From Casuarina equisetifolia (Eukaryota > Streptophyta > Magnoliopsida > Fagales > Casuarinaceae): a stretch of DNA of 64,000 nucleotides. The stretch's first letter is position 1, and each line of letters starts with the position of its first letter. Below are positions 1-12,029 of this stretch, one piece after another. The position numbers and the translations under genes are program-made. The stretch is taken from NCBI GenBank assembly GCA_028551475.1, contig CM052362.1, positions 6,261,354-6,325,353 on the forward strand, given 5' to 3'. Below the pieces are notes generated by a model. That model saw only the letters and a program-made list of their open reading frames with translations, did not search any database and was not told where the DNA came from.

Positions 1-3000
1 GTTTTTTGAATTATGTAGTACAATGTCTGTACTCCAACCCCTGTACTACAAAACTTTTAAACGCTATAAATGAAAACGCATGTAAAAGCTCTTAATCACC
101 ACTCTTCACACTGGTTGAGAGTCCAAATTCTGTACTTCCAAAGTTTCCTGATTTGAAGTCATCCCAAAGTTCTCGAAACTTCTCTCTATCTCTTTGCTCG
201 AGTTTCTTTTCTTTTTTCCCCTTTTTCTTTTACGCTTCTTTGAGAATGTATCTTTTGGTTTTTAGAGAAACCTTCTCCTCTAGAAAGTTTTCCTAGTGCC
301 TCTCTTTCTAGAGGGAAGCTTATCGTCAAAAGTTTTCATCCTTTTCTCCTTTTCGTCTGGAGGTAAAAGTAATTTTTCCGTTCCTTTTCCTATTCTCTCA
401 CGCAAACTGATCCAAAACATTTTGTTAGGTTTTCCTGACATTTTGGCGCCAGTAAAACGTTTTGAATTCAATACGTTGGTATCTCATGACTTTGGTTTTC
501 GGCCAACCAGCCGACCGATGGAAGATCCCTGACGCTGGAATGGAACGGTAGGAAGGTACTTTGCATTTCTGAGTTGCAGAATTGAGCTCAGAGAGGAGGC
601 CATTGTCTTTTCTGGTGAGAAGTCAAGAAGACTGTGCTTCAGTTTCCCATATCATTAAATATGGTAAGTGGATGACAACAGGTAGAAAAAGATGCCATAA
701 TGAAGTTGACAATCATATTTTTTGTTAAAAGAGTCCTAAACGTTTCAACTGAGGATCGTATGGGGAAGGATGCAAGTTGTGTTCTTCTAAAAGTATGGAT
801 GGGAACCATGGTCATATTTTTCCTTTCTTTATCCTTTTGGTGCATATATCTGGTCTGTGATTTGCATAGAATGCAGCCCTTCTTGACTTAGTATGAACTG
901 ACAATAGACCATCTGGTAGGTGGCATCTAACTTTAAAGAAAATGCTTTCCAAAATGATTATATTATATTATCAATACCTTAATCTAGTATACTAATTATA
1001 TGTTAAGCTATTTTTATTTTTAATTATTAGTTTTAAGAGAGAAAGTTATTCCATTTTTAATAGATTATTGAAGTCGAGATTCAAGCATAGAACCCATGAT
1101 GATTAGATTTTTCTGACTTCCCGCTCATAATGTGTATGAAAATTGTGATTGTCTTATGTATAATATAACTTGATTATCTTCTTTATATATTTAGGTATGA
1201 CTTGTCTCTAGAAGAAAAGTACTGAAAATTATTATTATAAATGTTGGGTCTAATGTCAACGTTCTCCCATATGTTCAATCAATTTCAAACTCGACGGTGG
1301 TTTTAAATACCCGCGATCTGGAAATTTTATTATTTACACTTTGCATTCAGCTTGGAAGGTAACACTGTGGAATATGATCATAATCGACCCGTTCCTTATG
1401 CCACAACTTTACGCATTCGACTACACCGAACTTTGAATCAGTGCTCCCCAACCGCAAAGTGCAGCTTCGAGGCAATGCTTTCGTCTTCAGTCTCCAATAC
1501 CTGTGCAGACGGCTTTTATATTTGTTTAGTAAGTTGTTATCTAGAAGGCAAAGAATATCGCGCAAGAACGCTGGAAGTATCTCAATAATATACGGAATAC
1601 ATATAAAAAGCCCAATGTAGAATGGTGACAGTACACAGAACCATGACACTTGATCCCGAAGGGGGTAATGTGCCTCGATTGACAAACAATGACTTCCTAA
1701 CAGCAGATGGCTTTGTCCTGTTACCTCGAAGAACTGTCGGCGGGGACTAAGACGCCTCCAACTTTCTTTCGGTTGGCGGTTTATCGGTTAAGAACGGAGG
1801 GCGGCTGCTGGTTTTAAGGTAAAAGCAAGTTGACGCTAGAAGCTGGTTGAAAGAAATTATGTGTGTCAAAATTTATAGAAAAATTCATATTCAACTTAAA
1901 ATTAAAAATATAAATGGAAGAACCTATCTTTTATAAGTTAGTTTTTTTTAGGTTTTTAGGTTATCTATGTGGAACTTAACGTACTCCCTCATTTTAAGCT
2001 TGAGGAAACATTTTGTTCATGAGGATTTTTGTCCACAATCAAGGACCAAAAGATTGAATCTTGATTCTTAGTAAATTTTTTAATAATATAAAATAACTCA
2101 ATTGATAGTAGGTTTTGCCTAAAATTAAAAAGTTCCAAGGTTGATACACAACTGCCCTTTTCCTTCACCTAACAATATATAAATATACATTGTCCCTTTA
2201 TTGCACCCAAATCATTTTGTTGTGCCACTCTCTATAAGATTTTGGACTTTTGCATATTCACAAGGGCATTAAGTGGGAACATAAGCTCTAATATCATATT
2301 AATTATTGTAGAAAATAACTAATACCCAACTTAAAATATTAATATATTAGGTGAAAAAACCTATCCTTTTATAAATTAATTTTTAAGTTTTTATGTTTAC
2401 CATGTGGGACTAACACACCCTTTTGCCCTAAGTGTGAAGTAACACTTTCCATGGTGATTTTTGTCCACGAGTAACAAAGTCAAAGATTCAATCTAAATTC
2501 TTAATAGACTCTTTAGCAATATAAAACGACTCCATATCATTCATTTAGTAATATAGATTTAATTTTTTGGTGTAAGGAAGCGCAAAATCTAATGTAAAAG
2601 TAGTTCATGAATTAGAAAGATAAATGTATATTTGGATATTATCTAAGCATTGTATTCTTCTTTGTGAGACTATTTGCCTTCCACAGCCCCATCCCCACCC
2701 CCAAAACACGCCCCAAAAAAAGAAAAAACAAAAGCTGCACATTAATAGGAGATTGAGCGGGACTAGGAGTAGATTCTCTAGATTTTGGATACCATGTAAA
2801 AGAATCTAGAGTCTAATTTAAAAGTTAACTTAATAAAATGGTTATCTTTTTGCTTTTATAATACGAGACAACAACTTTACACTACTTATATTATAACTCA
2901 TGAGTTGAGGAAACATATGTACATCTAACATTATTTAAGTCTTATATTCTCTAGCGTAGGATTATATTATTCTACATTGGGGTTAAAATCATGAACTATG

Positions 3001-3179
3001 CGATATGGACCAAAGACGACCTTGTCAAAAATGGAGGATGACGAAACACGCCATATAACCAAACTTTCTTACACGCATGAAGAATTTAAAATTTTCATCT
3101 TTCTGCAATACGCGTCTCAAGTTTGAAAAAAAGATTTGAGTGGCCTTTCTGAGAATCAACTTGGTCAAGCCACTGGCAT
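1..3179. other. Non-coding stretch upstream of the laccase gene
   Basis: No gene is supported here. The longest frame, a minus-strand frame of 112 codons at 1347-1685, has no motif I recognise and the opposite strand is open over part of the same stretch, so I treat it as chance. The sequence is AT-rich with oligo-A/T runs. A degenerate repeat pair lies at about 1965-2100 and 2395-2530 and is listed separately. Confidence 0.6.
1965..2530. repeat. Degenerate direct repeat pair about 425 bp apart
   Basis: The stretch around 1965-2100 and that around 2395-2530 share the same order of words: a 'tatgtgg' start, 'aacttaac/actaacac', 'gatttttgtccac', an 'aaagattcaat/aaagattgaat' block, 'attctta' and 'aatataaaa.gact'. 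The copies differ by many substitutions and small gaps, so this is an old duplication or two copies of a dispersed intergenic repeat. No coding potential is visible. Confidence 0.6.
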
Positions 3180-3187
3180 TATAAATA
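3180..3187 (+). promoter_or_regulatory. TATA box of the laccase gene
   Basis: TATAAATA lies 84 bp upstream of the laccase ATG at 3271. That puts a transcription start about 30 bp downstream, near 3210-3220, and a 5' UTR of about 50-60 nt. It is the best TATA match directly upstream of the start codon. Confidence 0.55.
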
Positions 3188-3270
3188 CTCCTAAAATCTT
3201 AAGAATATCATAAACTGGGGCTCAACCTTTTCTTCGTCTTGTGGGTTGAGTTGGAACTCGGTTTACTGAA

Positions 3271-6200
3271 ATGGGTGTGGTCGTAAGGTTTCTGGGACTT
3301 ATCTTATTTCTTCGTTGTCTGGTCTGCTGCATGGCTTCTGGAAAAGTCCATTACTATGACTTCGTTGTAAGTTTATTCTGTCCAATGTATATGAATATTG
3401 TTCTTTTTCAACTAGGACTTTGGAAGAGAAAATATATGTGGAGATCACTATCATGGATTCTAGCTATATTCTTTTCATCGGAAGTTCACATACTATAAGA
3501 TCGTATCCGATATTGATATGATCTAAGGCTTAAACTAGAGCTTTTTGCAGATTCATATCAATATTTGCGATTTCGTATATTCTTCTATTTTGTTTTCATT
3601 GTTGGGGGGTTTGTGATGGCAGCTGAAGGAGACAAATTTTACAAAGCTGTGTAGCACGAAGAGCATCTTAACAGTTAACGGAAGTTTTCCGGGGCCAACT
3701 ATTCGCGTCCACAAAGGGGATATTGCTTATGTTACTGTTCATAACCAAGGCAAATATGGTGTGACCCTCCACTGGTATTCTTCTTCTCTCTCCCTCTCTA
3801 GTTTGTTTGTTGGAGGAAAGCTCCATTTATATTAAGTTTACTTGCAAGCAATCAACGAAAAGACTTGCTTTATATTTCTGCTTGGACATTATTTTATTCC
3901 TGTTTGAACGACCTAAAGCGTGAATTTTCATCTGACTCCAACTTTACTGTAACATGCTGTTGCATAATCCTTACTCGGGGACCGGCTAGTATACTGCTTT
4001 GCATACACAACAAGTGATGACCACAATAAATAGGCAGATTAGTGAAGTCAAATGTCATGGTTTAATAACAACCATTAATGATAGTTTATCAACACGCACT
4101 AGATTAATTAGAGCTAGTGTGGGTTGGGACCAAAAAAGTTTTAGATTCGACATTTCTAATATCCCTATGCCCTATCCACCCTACTAAAAGAAAGAAAATG
4201 GTAAATAATAGAAATAGAATAATTGGTTTTTTTATTTATATTTGTTTGAATTTTTTCTTACATAATATCATAGCAATATCTCAACATTAATAAACTTTTA
4301 AAGCTAAAGATAACTTGGGTTATTACAGGCATGGAGTGAAGCAACCAAGGAATCCATGGTCAGATGGACCTGAGAACATCACACAATGCCCTATTCCACC
4401 TAATACAAGCTTCACCCAAGAGATCATATTCTCTACAGAAGAAGGAACTCTATGGTGGCATGCCCATAGTGATTGGACACGGGCAACAGTACATGGTGCC
4501 ATTATTACTTCACCAGCTCGAACATCCTCTTATCCATACCCCAAGCCGTATGCAGAAGAGACTATTGTTCTTGGTATGAATTTTAATATTTAATTACATT
4601 TCAAGTACTCTTTTTCTCTGAGTTCTGACTACAAAAACAAGAGACTTTACCAATTTGCACAAAAGCCATATATCAAACATATTAATATTCTTATTTTAAT
4701 GTATTGATCACAGGGGAATGGTACAAGGGAGATGTAATGGCTATAATAAACGAGGCCCTTGCAACAGGTGGCGACCCAAACATTTCGGATGCTTACACCA
4801 TTAATGGCCAACCGGGCGATCTGTATGACTGCTCTAATGGTATGAAAAAAACCCTAAAGTCAAGGGGAGGGGGAGGGGGGGGGGGGGGGGGGGGGAAGCA
4901 AGCTTGAATCTCAAATTTCTCTTGTCTACCCCTTCTCCCCACTTGCTTGATTTTTCCTCATTCTACTTTAGAAATCAACCTGTCTGATAATCATGTTGTT
5001 TCTACTGCAGAAACTACTTACCATGTAAAGGTGAAGTATGGCAAGACATATCTTCTTCACATAATCAATGCCATAATGAACGAAGAACAGTTCTTTGCAA
5101 TTGCAGAGCACAACCTCACAGTTGTAGGTACCGATGGTGCATACACCAAGCCAATAAACACGAACTATATCATGATAGCTCCGGGACAAACAATGGATGT
5201 TTTGGTAAAAGCAAACCAGTCTCCCAGCCGCTATTACATGGCTTCTACCCCTTATGCAGAGAGCACTGTTTCATTTGACAATACCACCACAACAGCAATT
5301 CTCCAGTATAGTGGCAATTATACTCTCTCATCATCTATTCCCTTTCCCACGCTTCCGGTTCACAATGACAGTGTTGCTGCAGAGAACTTCACAAAGCGCT
5401 TAAGAAGCTTGGCGAGCGTTGAGCACCCTGTCACAGTGCCACTGAATATCACAAAAAGAATCTTCATGACAGTTTCTGTAAACGAGTTGTACTGCCCCAA
5501 TGCGTCATGTGCAGGACCAAATGGGAATAGGCTAAAGGCAAGCCTGAATAATATCAGCTTTCAGACCCCAACCACTGATATTCTCCAAGCATATTATCGG
5601 TATAGTCTATTTTCTCTCCACATATTCATTTAATTCAGATTTGCATCAAAGGATATGAGCATGATAAATATTACAAGAAAACTAATCCATACCCTTTTTT
5701 ACAGGAAGATTCCCAATGTTTTCACCAATGACTTCCCAATCCAGCCCCCTTATTATTTCAACTTCACTGGAGATGTGGGGAACAATACATTGTATTCGAG
5801 CTTGGGGACAAGGGTCTTGACACTAAACTATAACGATACTGTCGAGTTAGTATATCAAGGGACTAACATCGTGGCAGCAGAGAATCATCCTATGCATCTA
5901 CATGGTTTCAGCTTCTATGTGGTGGGAATGGGTTCAGGGAATTTCAACAATAAGACTGATCCAAAGTCTTATAATTTGATTGATCCACCAGAAGTTAACA
6001 CCTTTGGAGTTCCTAAGAATGGATGGCTTACCATAAGATTTGTTGCTAATAATCCTGGTATGTTCTTTATTCAATTGGCTCCAATACAATTGCAAACAAT
6101 TTTTAGCACATTGAAAGTAAAGAGTCACTATTGCGAATGTTTCTTTTTCAGGAGTATGGTTTATGCACTGTCATTTGGATCGGCACAGTAGCTGGGGTAT

Positions 6201-6291
6201 GGATACTGTAATTATAGTGAAGAATGGCGGAACCATTGCAACAAGCATGCGCCCACCTCCCAAGTACATGCCTCCATGTTCTCCGTGGTAG
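3271..6291 (+). CDS. Laccase (plant multicopper oxidase, LAC14/LAC15-like)
   Basis: Plant laccases are secreted copper oxidases that oxidise phenolics such as monolignols or flavonoids in the cell wall while reducing O2 to water. Seven exons join in frame: 3271-3366, 3623-3774, 4329-4573, 4714-4839, 5011-5599, 5705-6057 and 6152-6291, giving 566 residues, normal for the family. All introns are GT-AG. The first ~22 residues form a hydrophobic signal peptide. All four copper-ligand regions are intact: HWHG (end of exon 2/exon 3), WWHAHSDW (exon 3), HPMHLHG (exon 6) and the HCH...H...M region of exon 7 ([14 protein letters not shown]), where Met is the axial residue beside the T1 copper. Many N-x-S/T sites fit a glycosylated wall enzyme. 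The start has a signal peptide immediately after it and a TATA box 84 bp upstream. The LAC14/15 subgroup (which includes the flavonoid-oxidising TT10 type) is a judgement from the overall sequence, not a tree. No break is seen. Confidence 0.93.
4864..4895 (+). repeat. Poly-G tract in laccase intron 4
   Basis: GGGGA, GGGGGA and then 21 consecutive G (4875-4895) lie in the intron between exons 4 and 5 (4840-5010). Pure G runs this long are uncommon in plant introns. It could fold as a G-quadruplex in DNA or pre-mRNA, and the true length may be uncertain because such runs are hard to sequence. Confidence 0.9.
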
Positions 6292-7439
6292 AGGAAGTTT
6301 TTTTACTTCAATTGCATTATTGTTGGAATACCAAGCAAGAAATAAGGATAATAGTAGTCCATACAAATTTTCATTTGGTATGTTAACAATATTTTCCTCA
6401 GTTTGATCACTTTTTGTTTTGGAGAGCATCTAGGGCTTAAACTAAGATTTGCTAATGTACAAAGAATGATTCCAATTAAAGTATTCAAATTTTCATTTTT
6501 TGTAACTTTAATAACTGTTGTAATATTAGATATGCTCTTATACTTTTTTACACTAATTTTTTATAATACAACTTACCTTTTCACTGAAAAAGAAAAAAAA
6601 AAAAAGGTATTCAAGTTTATGCACATCCATTCAAGGGAAGCCCCAAAGAATACAACAGCTACTTATAAGCAACATGGATTTATCTCTTGAAAAAGCAACA
6701 CAAAAAGGAACAAAAAATCACGTATTTCTGAAAGAAAACAAAACAAACAATAATATATGATAGAATACCTACAAAAAATAGTCATTCTGGTGTTCTTGGC
6801 CTTGTGAAGGAGCACCGCTACGGACAACAGATGTTGAAACTGAAAACAACTCAGGAGCTAGTCTCTTAAGAGCTTAGCTGATTTCGTTATTAAATATGAT
6901 TGAATCAGTCATGAAATTCAACCACGTTTTTTGGAGTTTTTCGTGCAGTCAAAACCATCGAGCATCTCAAGACCGCATCTTTCAGATTCTTTCAGGTAGG
7001 AATTATAAGATGGTAAAGATTGAAAAAGATTCAACCTCATTGTCCATTTCTTATTTCCATGCTAGCTGAAACAAATCGCAATATTAAATGTTGAAAATTG
7101 AAAGCCAAACAACCAAGTCACCATCATTTTTTGGAAAATAATAACTACATCCTCACCTTCCTTATCCATCCCGGCACCCCTTAGCTGTCCACCACAAGAA
7201 AAGAAAATAATCCTTCAATTTATCTTGATGATAAAGCATCAAGAACTATAGACATCCGTACCTTTCTTACTTAATATATTATGTCAATTTAACAATCTTA
7301 TTTTGGAAATGGTTCTACCCTCGAAAGATTTCACATGATGAAAATGACTCTTCGGATTTGTGCTCTTGTGGCGATAGACGCTGTGGGTCTGTATTGTGTG
7401 CTCAGTATTCTGTATCTATACATGTGGGCCACTTGATCT
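6292..7439. other. Downstream flank of laccase, no gene seen
   Basis: This holds the laccase 3' UTR and AT-rich non-coding DNA. There is an A-rich run near 6595-6605. I see no domain, RNA gene or element end in it. Confidence 0.6.
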
Positions 7440-8760
7440 TTGCATATTCTGTTGGTCATTTTGATAACTCTATTTTTATAGAGTTATTTTACCTATTTTA
7501 GGCAATAAATAACTTTAATAATTGTGAGAAAACATTTGAACTCCTCTTTATTTACCTAAATTTATCTTGTTTATGTAGCACAAGGAGGCAAGGAGAAAAT
7601 GGATGAACATGGAGAGCCTGATGCTTATTGTGTGGAAAAATCGTAATATCAAGATCAAGAAAGTCAAGATGGGCTTGGGCTTTGAATGATTGTTATTAGA
7701 TTTTATTGTTATTGAGTTTTCTAAATAATTAGAAAACCTAATCATATTAAGAGTTCAAAGCCTAATTAAATTAGGAGTTCAAAACCTAATTAAATTAAGA
7801 GTTCAAAACCCAATTGTTTTAGATCTCTAAGACCCAATTCTACTAGAATAAGAGTAAGTTTAAACCTAAACCCTATTTAAGAGAAGAGAAGAGGCAAAAG
7901 AGAAGGAGGAGGAACTTGAGCACAACTCAAGAGAGAGGCCAAGAATTCAAAATTTTCTTGAAGAGAAGACAAAAAGGGTAACAGACTTCTTGTTCTTGGA
8001 TTCAAGATGTCTTCTTTATTACCTATTATTATTCTTCCTCATTATTTCTTTATGCTTTAGTTTATTTTTGTTAGAGCTACGATGTAACCTAATTATAATA
8101 GTATGAATCTTATGATTATTATGTTTTGCAAGATATTTTATTTATGTGAGTTATATATTATTATGCTTAATGCTTTTAAGTGATTGGCCACCACTTGAAT
8201 GATTTGATGTGCATGTTTGAGACTGAGAGGTAATAATATGCAATTGTTTCTTATAATATATAACCATGAATTAAATGTGGATAGACATATACCATGTTGT
8301 TTGTGTGGCTTTTGGTAATAAGATAATCGAAAGATTTATTGTAAACTGGGAATGTTCATAGATCCTAATGCATTTGGTTTGTTTCAATTTACATATAAAA
8401 ATATAGTGAATTAATGAAATAAGTAGGTTTCCTATACCTAAACATAGGATAGTAAATAAATTAGGAAGTTTTGCCATCACATAGATATTATCCCTCTTGC
8501 AAGCATACATAATCTACATTAGTACCTCATAGTTATGGTGAAATCGGACACTCTAACATATTTTGTGTATTTAGTTTTATTAAATTTAGTTGATTAGTTT
8601 ATTCTCTATCAATTTGGATTTGTTAGATAAATTCTAGGAGTTGTTCACCGTTAGTAATTAGTTGGCATAGTAATCACCAATCTCTGTGGGACGATACTTT
8701 TATTATCATTATATTACTTGTTCGACATGTTCACTTGTATTCAAAATTCACCGAACACAT
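7440..8760 (+). mobile_element. Possible decayed LTR or retroelement leader
   Basis: No protein is encoded. Two things suggest an old LTR or leader: a purine-rich stretch with a short repeat of 'attaaattaagagttcaaaaccta' type at 7740-7815 (three near-copies), and the phrase 'caatctctgtgggacgata' at about 8679-8697. Phrases like the latter occur near LTR ends of many plant Ty3-gypsy elements. I found no matching second LTR, primer-binding site or target duplication, so this is weak. Confidence 0.25.
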
Positions 8761-10129
8761 TTCGTCTGGGCTGTGGTTGCTGTGGCCGAATTCTTCTTGG
8801 TTATTTTTGGATGATTTGTGGTTGTCGTGGAGCATTGTTGTCCTTGAGTGTTGTGGTTCCTGTGGGAGTACTGTTGTTTGTTGTTTGGGACAAGCGTGCA
8901 ACAATTGGAGGCCAAAGAAAGAAAAAAACAAGAATTGTGGTTGGGTCGTGACTGGGCTTCAAGACCCCCTTTCATTTGTCATCTTCATTTGAAACACAAT
9001 TATGCCGATGTGCGACCAAGGGATCGATGCATCTCGATCACACCATATTTTCGATCACAGGGTTGGTTAGATGGTTGTCTTTTCACCGAAGGTTGAATAA
9101 TCGTTGCATGTTTCATCCCTACCTTTACAAAGAATGTTCCGGAAGTAATTTATTTACGTTGCCAAAGCGCCCATCCTCTCAGTTCTACTTATTCAGCTTC
9201 TTATTGTATTTGTATAATAATGGGCCTTACTTCCTTTTGTCATTCTCACTGTTATTTCTTTGCATAAAGAAGATTAGAGAACACAAAAAAAGAATGGCAG
9301 TCGGTCAAGTGATAGGATCTTAATAGTTTTCTAAACGATGACAACCCAAATCGAAGGCTATTATGAGAACTATAATTTATATAATCTTTAGTTTCAATCA
9401 ATTGGAACGAAAATTTCATCGATTTTTGTGTAGTGGACTTTACTTTTGCTATACTAATCACTATTGGTTAAGTGCATTATGTCGGTCCAAAATCCAATTT
9501 ATACTAAGTGAATCTATTGTCTCTATTCGAACTGCTTTGTAATTCGTTCTTGATGTTGAATGTGAATGTTTCGTGAACAATTCTATTAGCGCGTGCACCT
9601 TCTCCACATGTGCTCGCTACACGTGCCCCTACTGCGTCACTCTTTGAGTTGACTTCAATGTCAGATGGTGTGCCTCATCAACCAGTGCCACGTCACCTCA
9701 GCATCCTAACGTTTGCGAATCCTACAAAAATCTGAACCTAAGTCGCCGCCAAGGGCTCGCATTCGATCGAAAATTCGTGTGAATATTGTGCATGATTTTC
9801 TTTCTTTTGTGTGCATTTATTTGAGTCTATTTGCAATTGTATATAACCAATAGAAATCGGGTTGTAAATTATAGGAATTTTGTCAATTATATACACGATT
9901 TTGATCGATGTGTTCTTCCTTATGATCCATTTTCTAACTTATTATCGAGATCCTTTGGCTTATGCCCCTACCCAAATTTTTCCACAGACACCTCCTCCTC
10001 CACCTCCACCACCACTACCACCACCACCACCACCACCATCATCCTCGCTGCCTCTTCTCTTTGTTACGATAACGAAATCGAACTAGACTTTTGGGTTCTG
10101 TTTAGCTTCTATTTGTAGCTCAATTTAAG
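8761..10129. other. Intergenic DNA up to the copia insertion
   Basis: Open frames around 8720-9320 overlap on both strands, are short and have no recognisable domain, so I do not call a gene. The stretch contains the CCA/CCT microsatellite at 9991-10041 and ends at the target site of the copia element. Confidence 0.5.
9991..10041. repeat. CCT/CCA trinucleotide microsatellite
   Basis: An imperfect run of CCT followed by CCA/ACC triplets occupies about 50 bp. It creates proline- or threonine-rich frames in two reading frames, which are artefacts of the repeat. Confidence 0.85.
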
Positions 10130-10134
10130 ATTTC

Positions 10135-10431
10135 TGTAAGAGAAGACCTACACGCACAGGACATCGATGCTCACCTAAAGTCTCTACAAACCTTAGCTGC
10201 TGCCGACTGAGAAACTCAGCCGGAATCTTTCACCAAACCTTTGTGTAAATGATATAATTTTGTTTCCTTTCTCATCTGATTCTAAACTCTATAAAGAACC
10301 CAGTTGTACATGGATGTAATCAATGAGAAATTTGATTAATAATAGAGATAAAAAATTTTGGCCATTCTTCATCTGTTTATTCAAAGTTAGGGTTCCGGCG
10401 ATCCTATTCTCCGCCTTTAATCTTTCTTTCA
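10135..10431 (+). repeat. 5' LTR of the copia element
   Basis: A 297-bp repeat starting TGTAAGAGAAGACC and ending TTTCTTTCA. It aligns along its length with 14736-15042. Differences include many C/T and G/A changes and a roughly 10-bp length difference near the start. The primer-binding site follows at once. Confidence 0.93.
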
Positions 10432-10526
10432 TGGTATTAAGAGCCTAAGGCTCATGCCAATTAACCGGAATCCATCCCTTGCCCTAATTTTTCTCCCCTC
10501 AATTTCGTCCAATTTCATCAAATTTC

Positions 10527-11654
10527 ATGGCTTCCTCATCATCCCCTACTGTTGCTCCTCTCGTTCCAACCAACTCTCCTGCCCTGCACGTCCCCCCAAT
10601 TAGCTCCCTTGAACAATTTGATGGCTCCAATTATGTGGTCTGGCGAGCTCGACTCATCCCTTTCCTTGACTTTTACGGCCTTCTCCCGATTTTGGACGGC
10701 GTTGAACTTGCACTGCCTGAAATCATCACCAACTCTGAAAAAACCACCACCCCCAACCCCTCATATGTTGCGTGGCATACTCACGACCGAGCGGCCATGA
10801 GCTGGTTGATGGCTACCTCTACCAACGCCATCCTGACCCAGCTAACCGATCTCTAGACTGTTGCTAATGCCTAGGCCTTCTTGAAACAAACCTACACTAC
10901 CCAGTCCACGGCTCAATCTTCCGCGCTCCGAATGCAACTCCAAACCCTCACTTAAGGCAATCAGTCTGTGACCGAATTCCTTAGTGAGGTCAAGGCCATC
11001 CTTGACCAATTGGGAGTGATTGGCGAGAAGTTGTCAGAGTCCGAGTACCAATCGAAGGTCCTCCGTGGCCTCGGAGATGATTTTGACAGGTTGGCAACCT
11101 CGATCTCGATGGTGCAAACGCAAACTGGCTTTTTCAACCGTGAAGCCTTCCACGGCCTCCTCCTCACCCACGAAGGTAGTGAACGCCAACGATGCCCGAT
11201 GACATCACCGACGATTTCTTTTGCGGCTCACACAGGTCACGGGTCTAGGGCCTCTTCCCCTCTTGCGAGCTAGCCTCGCCCTAACCCCACAAGCCTGCCT
11301 TCAGCCATCTTGGGCCAGCCCCCATCTGATGGGCTCCTACCCAACCCTTCCCAGCAGCAGCCTTGGTCCAATAGAAACAATAAGCGTGGGCCGCGACGTA
11401 ACAAGCTCTTTTGTCACTTATGTTGTAAGCCGGGCCACCACGTGGCCAATTGTTGTGAGAGATTCAACTCGGCCTTCAACCCTCCCACCAACCCAATCCC
11501 ACAGGCCCGGTCCACACACTTCCAACCCCAAGCTCACTATGCTTACCTCGGCCCAACCTACTACAATCTGGCCCCCTATCCCCAGGCCCACTATAGTCAT
11601 CTTCCTCCCCCTCTCAATTCCTATCACCCCTTCCCTCCCCTCCCTCCTCCCTAG
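10527..11654 (+). pseudogene. copia gag remnant with zinc knuckle
   Basis: The frame opens at 10527 (MASSSSPTVAPLV) and reads as a copia Gag: 'EQFDGSNYVVWRARL' is the typical Gag start, and 'VTEFLSEVKAILDQLGVIGEKL' followed by 'VLRGLGDDFDRLATSI' is the UBN2-type Gag core. Stops interrupt at 10854, 10872 and 10952, and the frame changes near 11200-11310. A CX2CX4HX4C zinc knuckle (CHLCCKPGHHVANC) lies at about 11410-11452 in the last frame, followed by a proline-rich stretch. The protease active-site motif that should follow is not recognisable. Gag would form the virus-like particle; this copy is dead. Confidence 0.85.
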
Positions 11655-12029
11655 ACCTTGCCTCCTAGCACCCTAACTCTGGTGCCTCCCACCACATCAC
11701 TAACTCTGCTGCCTCCCTCTCCGGTGTCTCTCCCTACATTGAGTCCCAACAACTCACCATTAGTGATGGCATTTATCTCCCCATCACCCACACAGGTAAC
11801 TTACACACCCCTTCTTTCTGAATGTCTAATATTCTTGTTGTTCCATCAATTACCAAAAATCTTTTGTTTGTTTCTAAATTTTCGTCTGATAATAATTATT
11901 TTTTCTTATTTTCTGCATATCATTTTTAGGCCATCTCTCGTCGCACGAGTCAGATCATCCTCCACGGCACCCTTAATCATGGACTTTATCGAGTCTCTCC
12001 ATTCGAATTCCCATCGTCCTCCTCGTGTT

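Noticed and set aside
1347-1685. Minus-strand frame of 112 codons
   Set aside because: No recognisable domain, an overlapping open frame on the other strand and no promoter or splice context.
8718-9323. Several overlapping frames of 66-115 codons on both strands
   Set aside because: Mutual overlap and low-complexity Cys/Leu/Val-rich translations are what G/T-rich DNA gives by chance.
9831-10118. Pro/Thr-rich frames near 10 kb
   Set aside because: They are produced by the CCT/CCA microsatellite in two frames at once.
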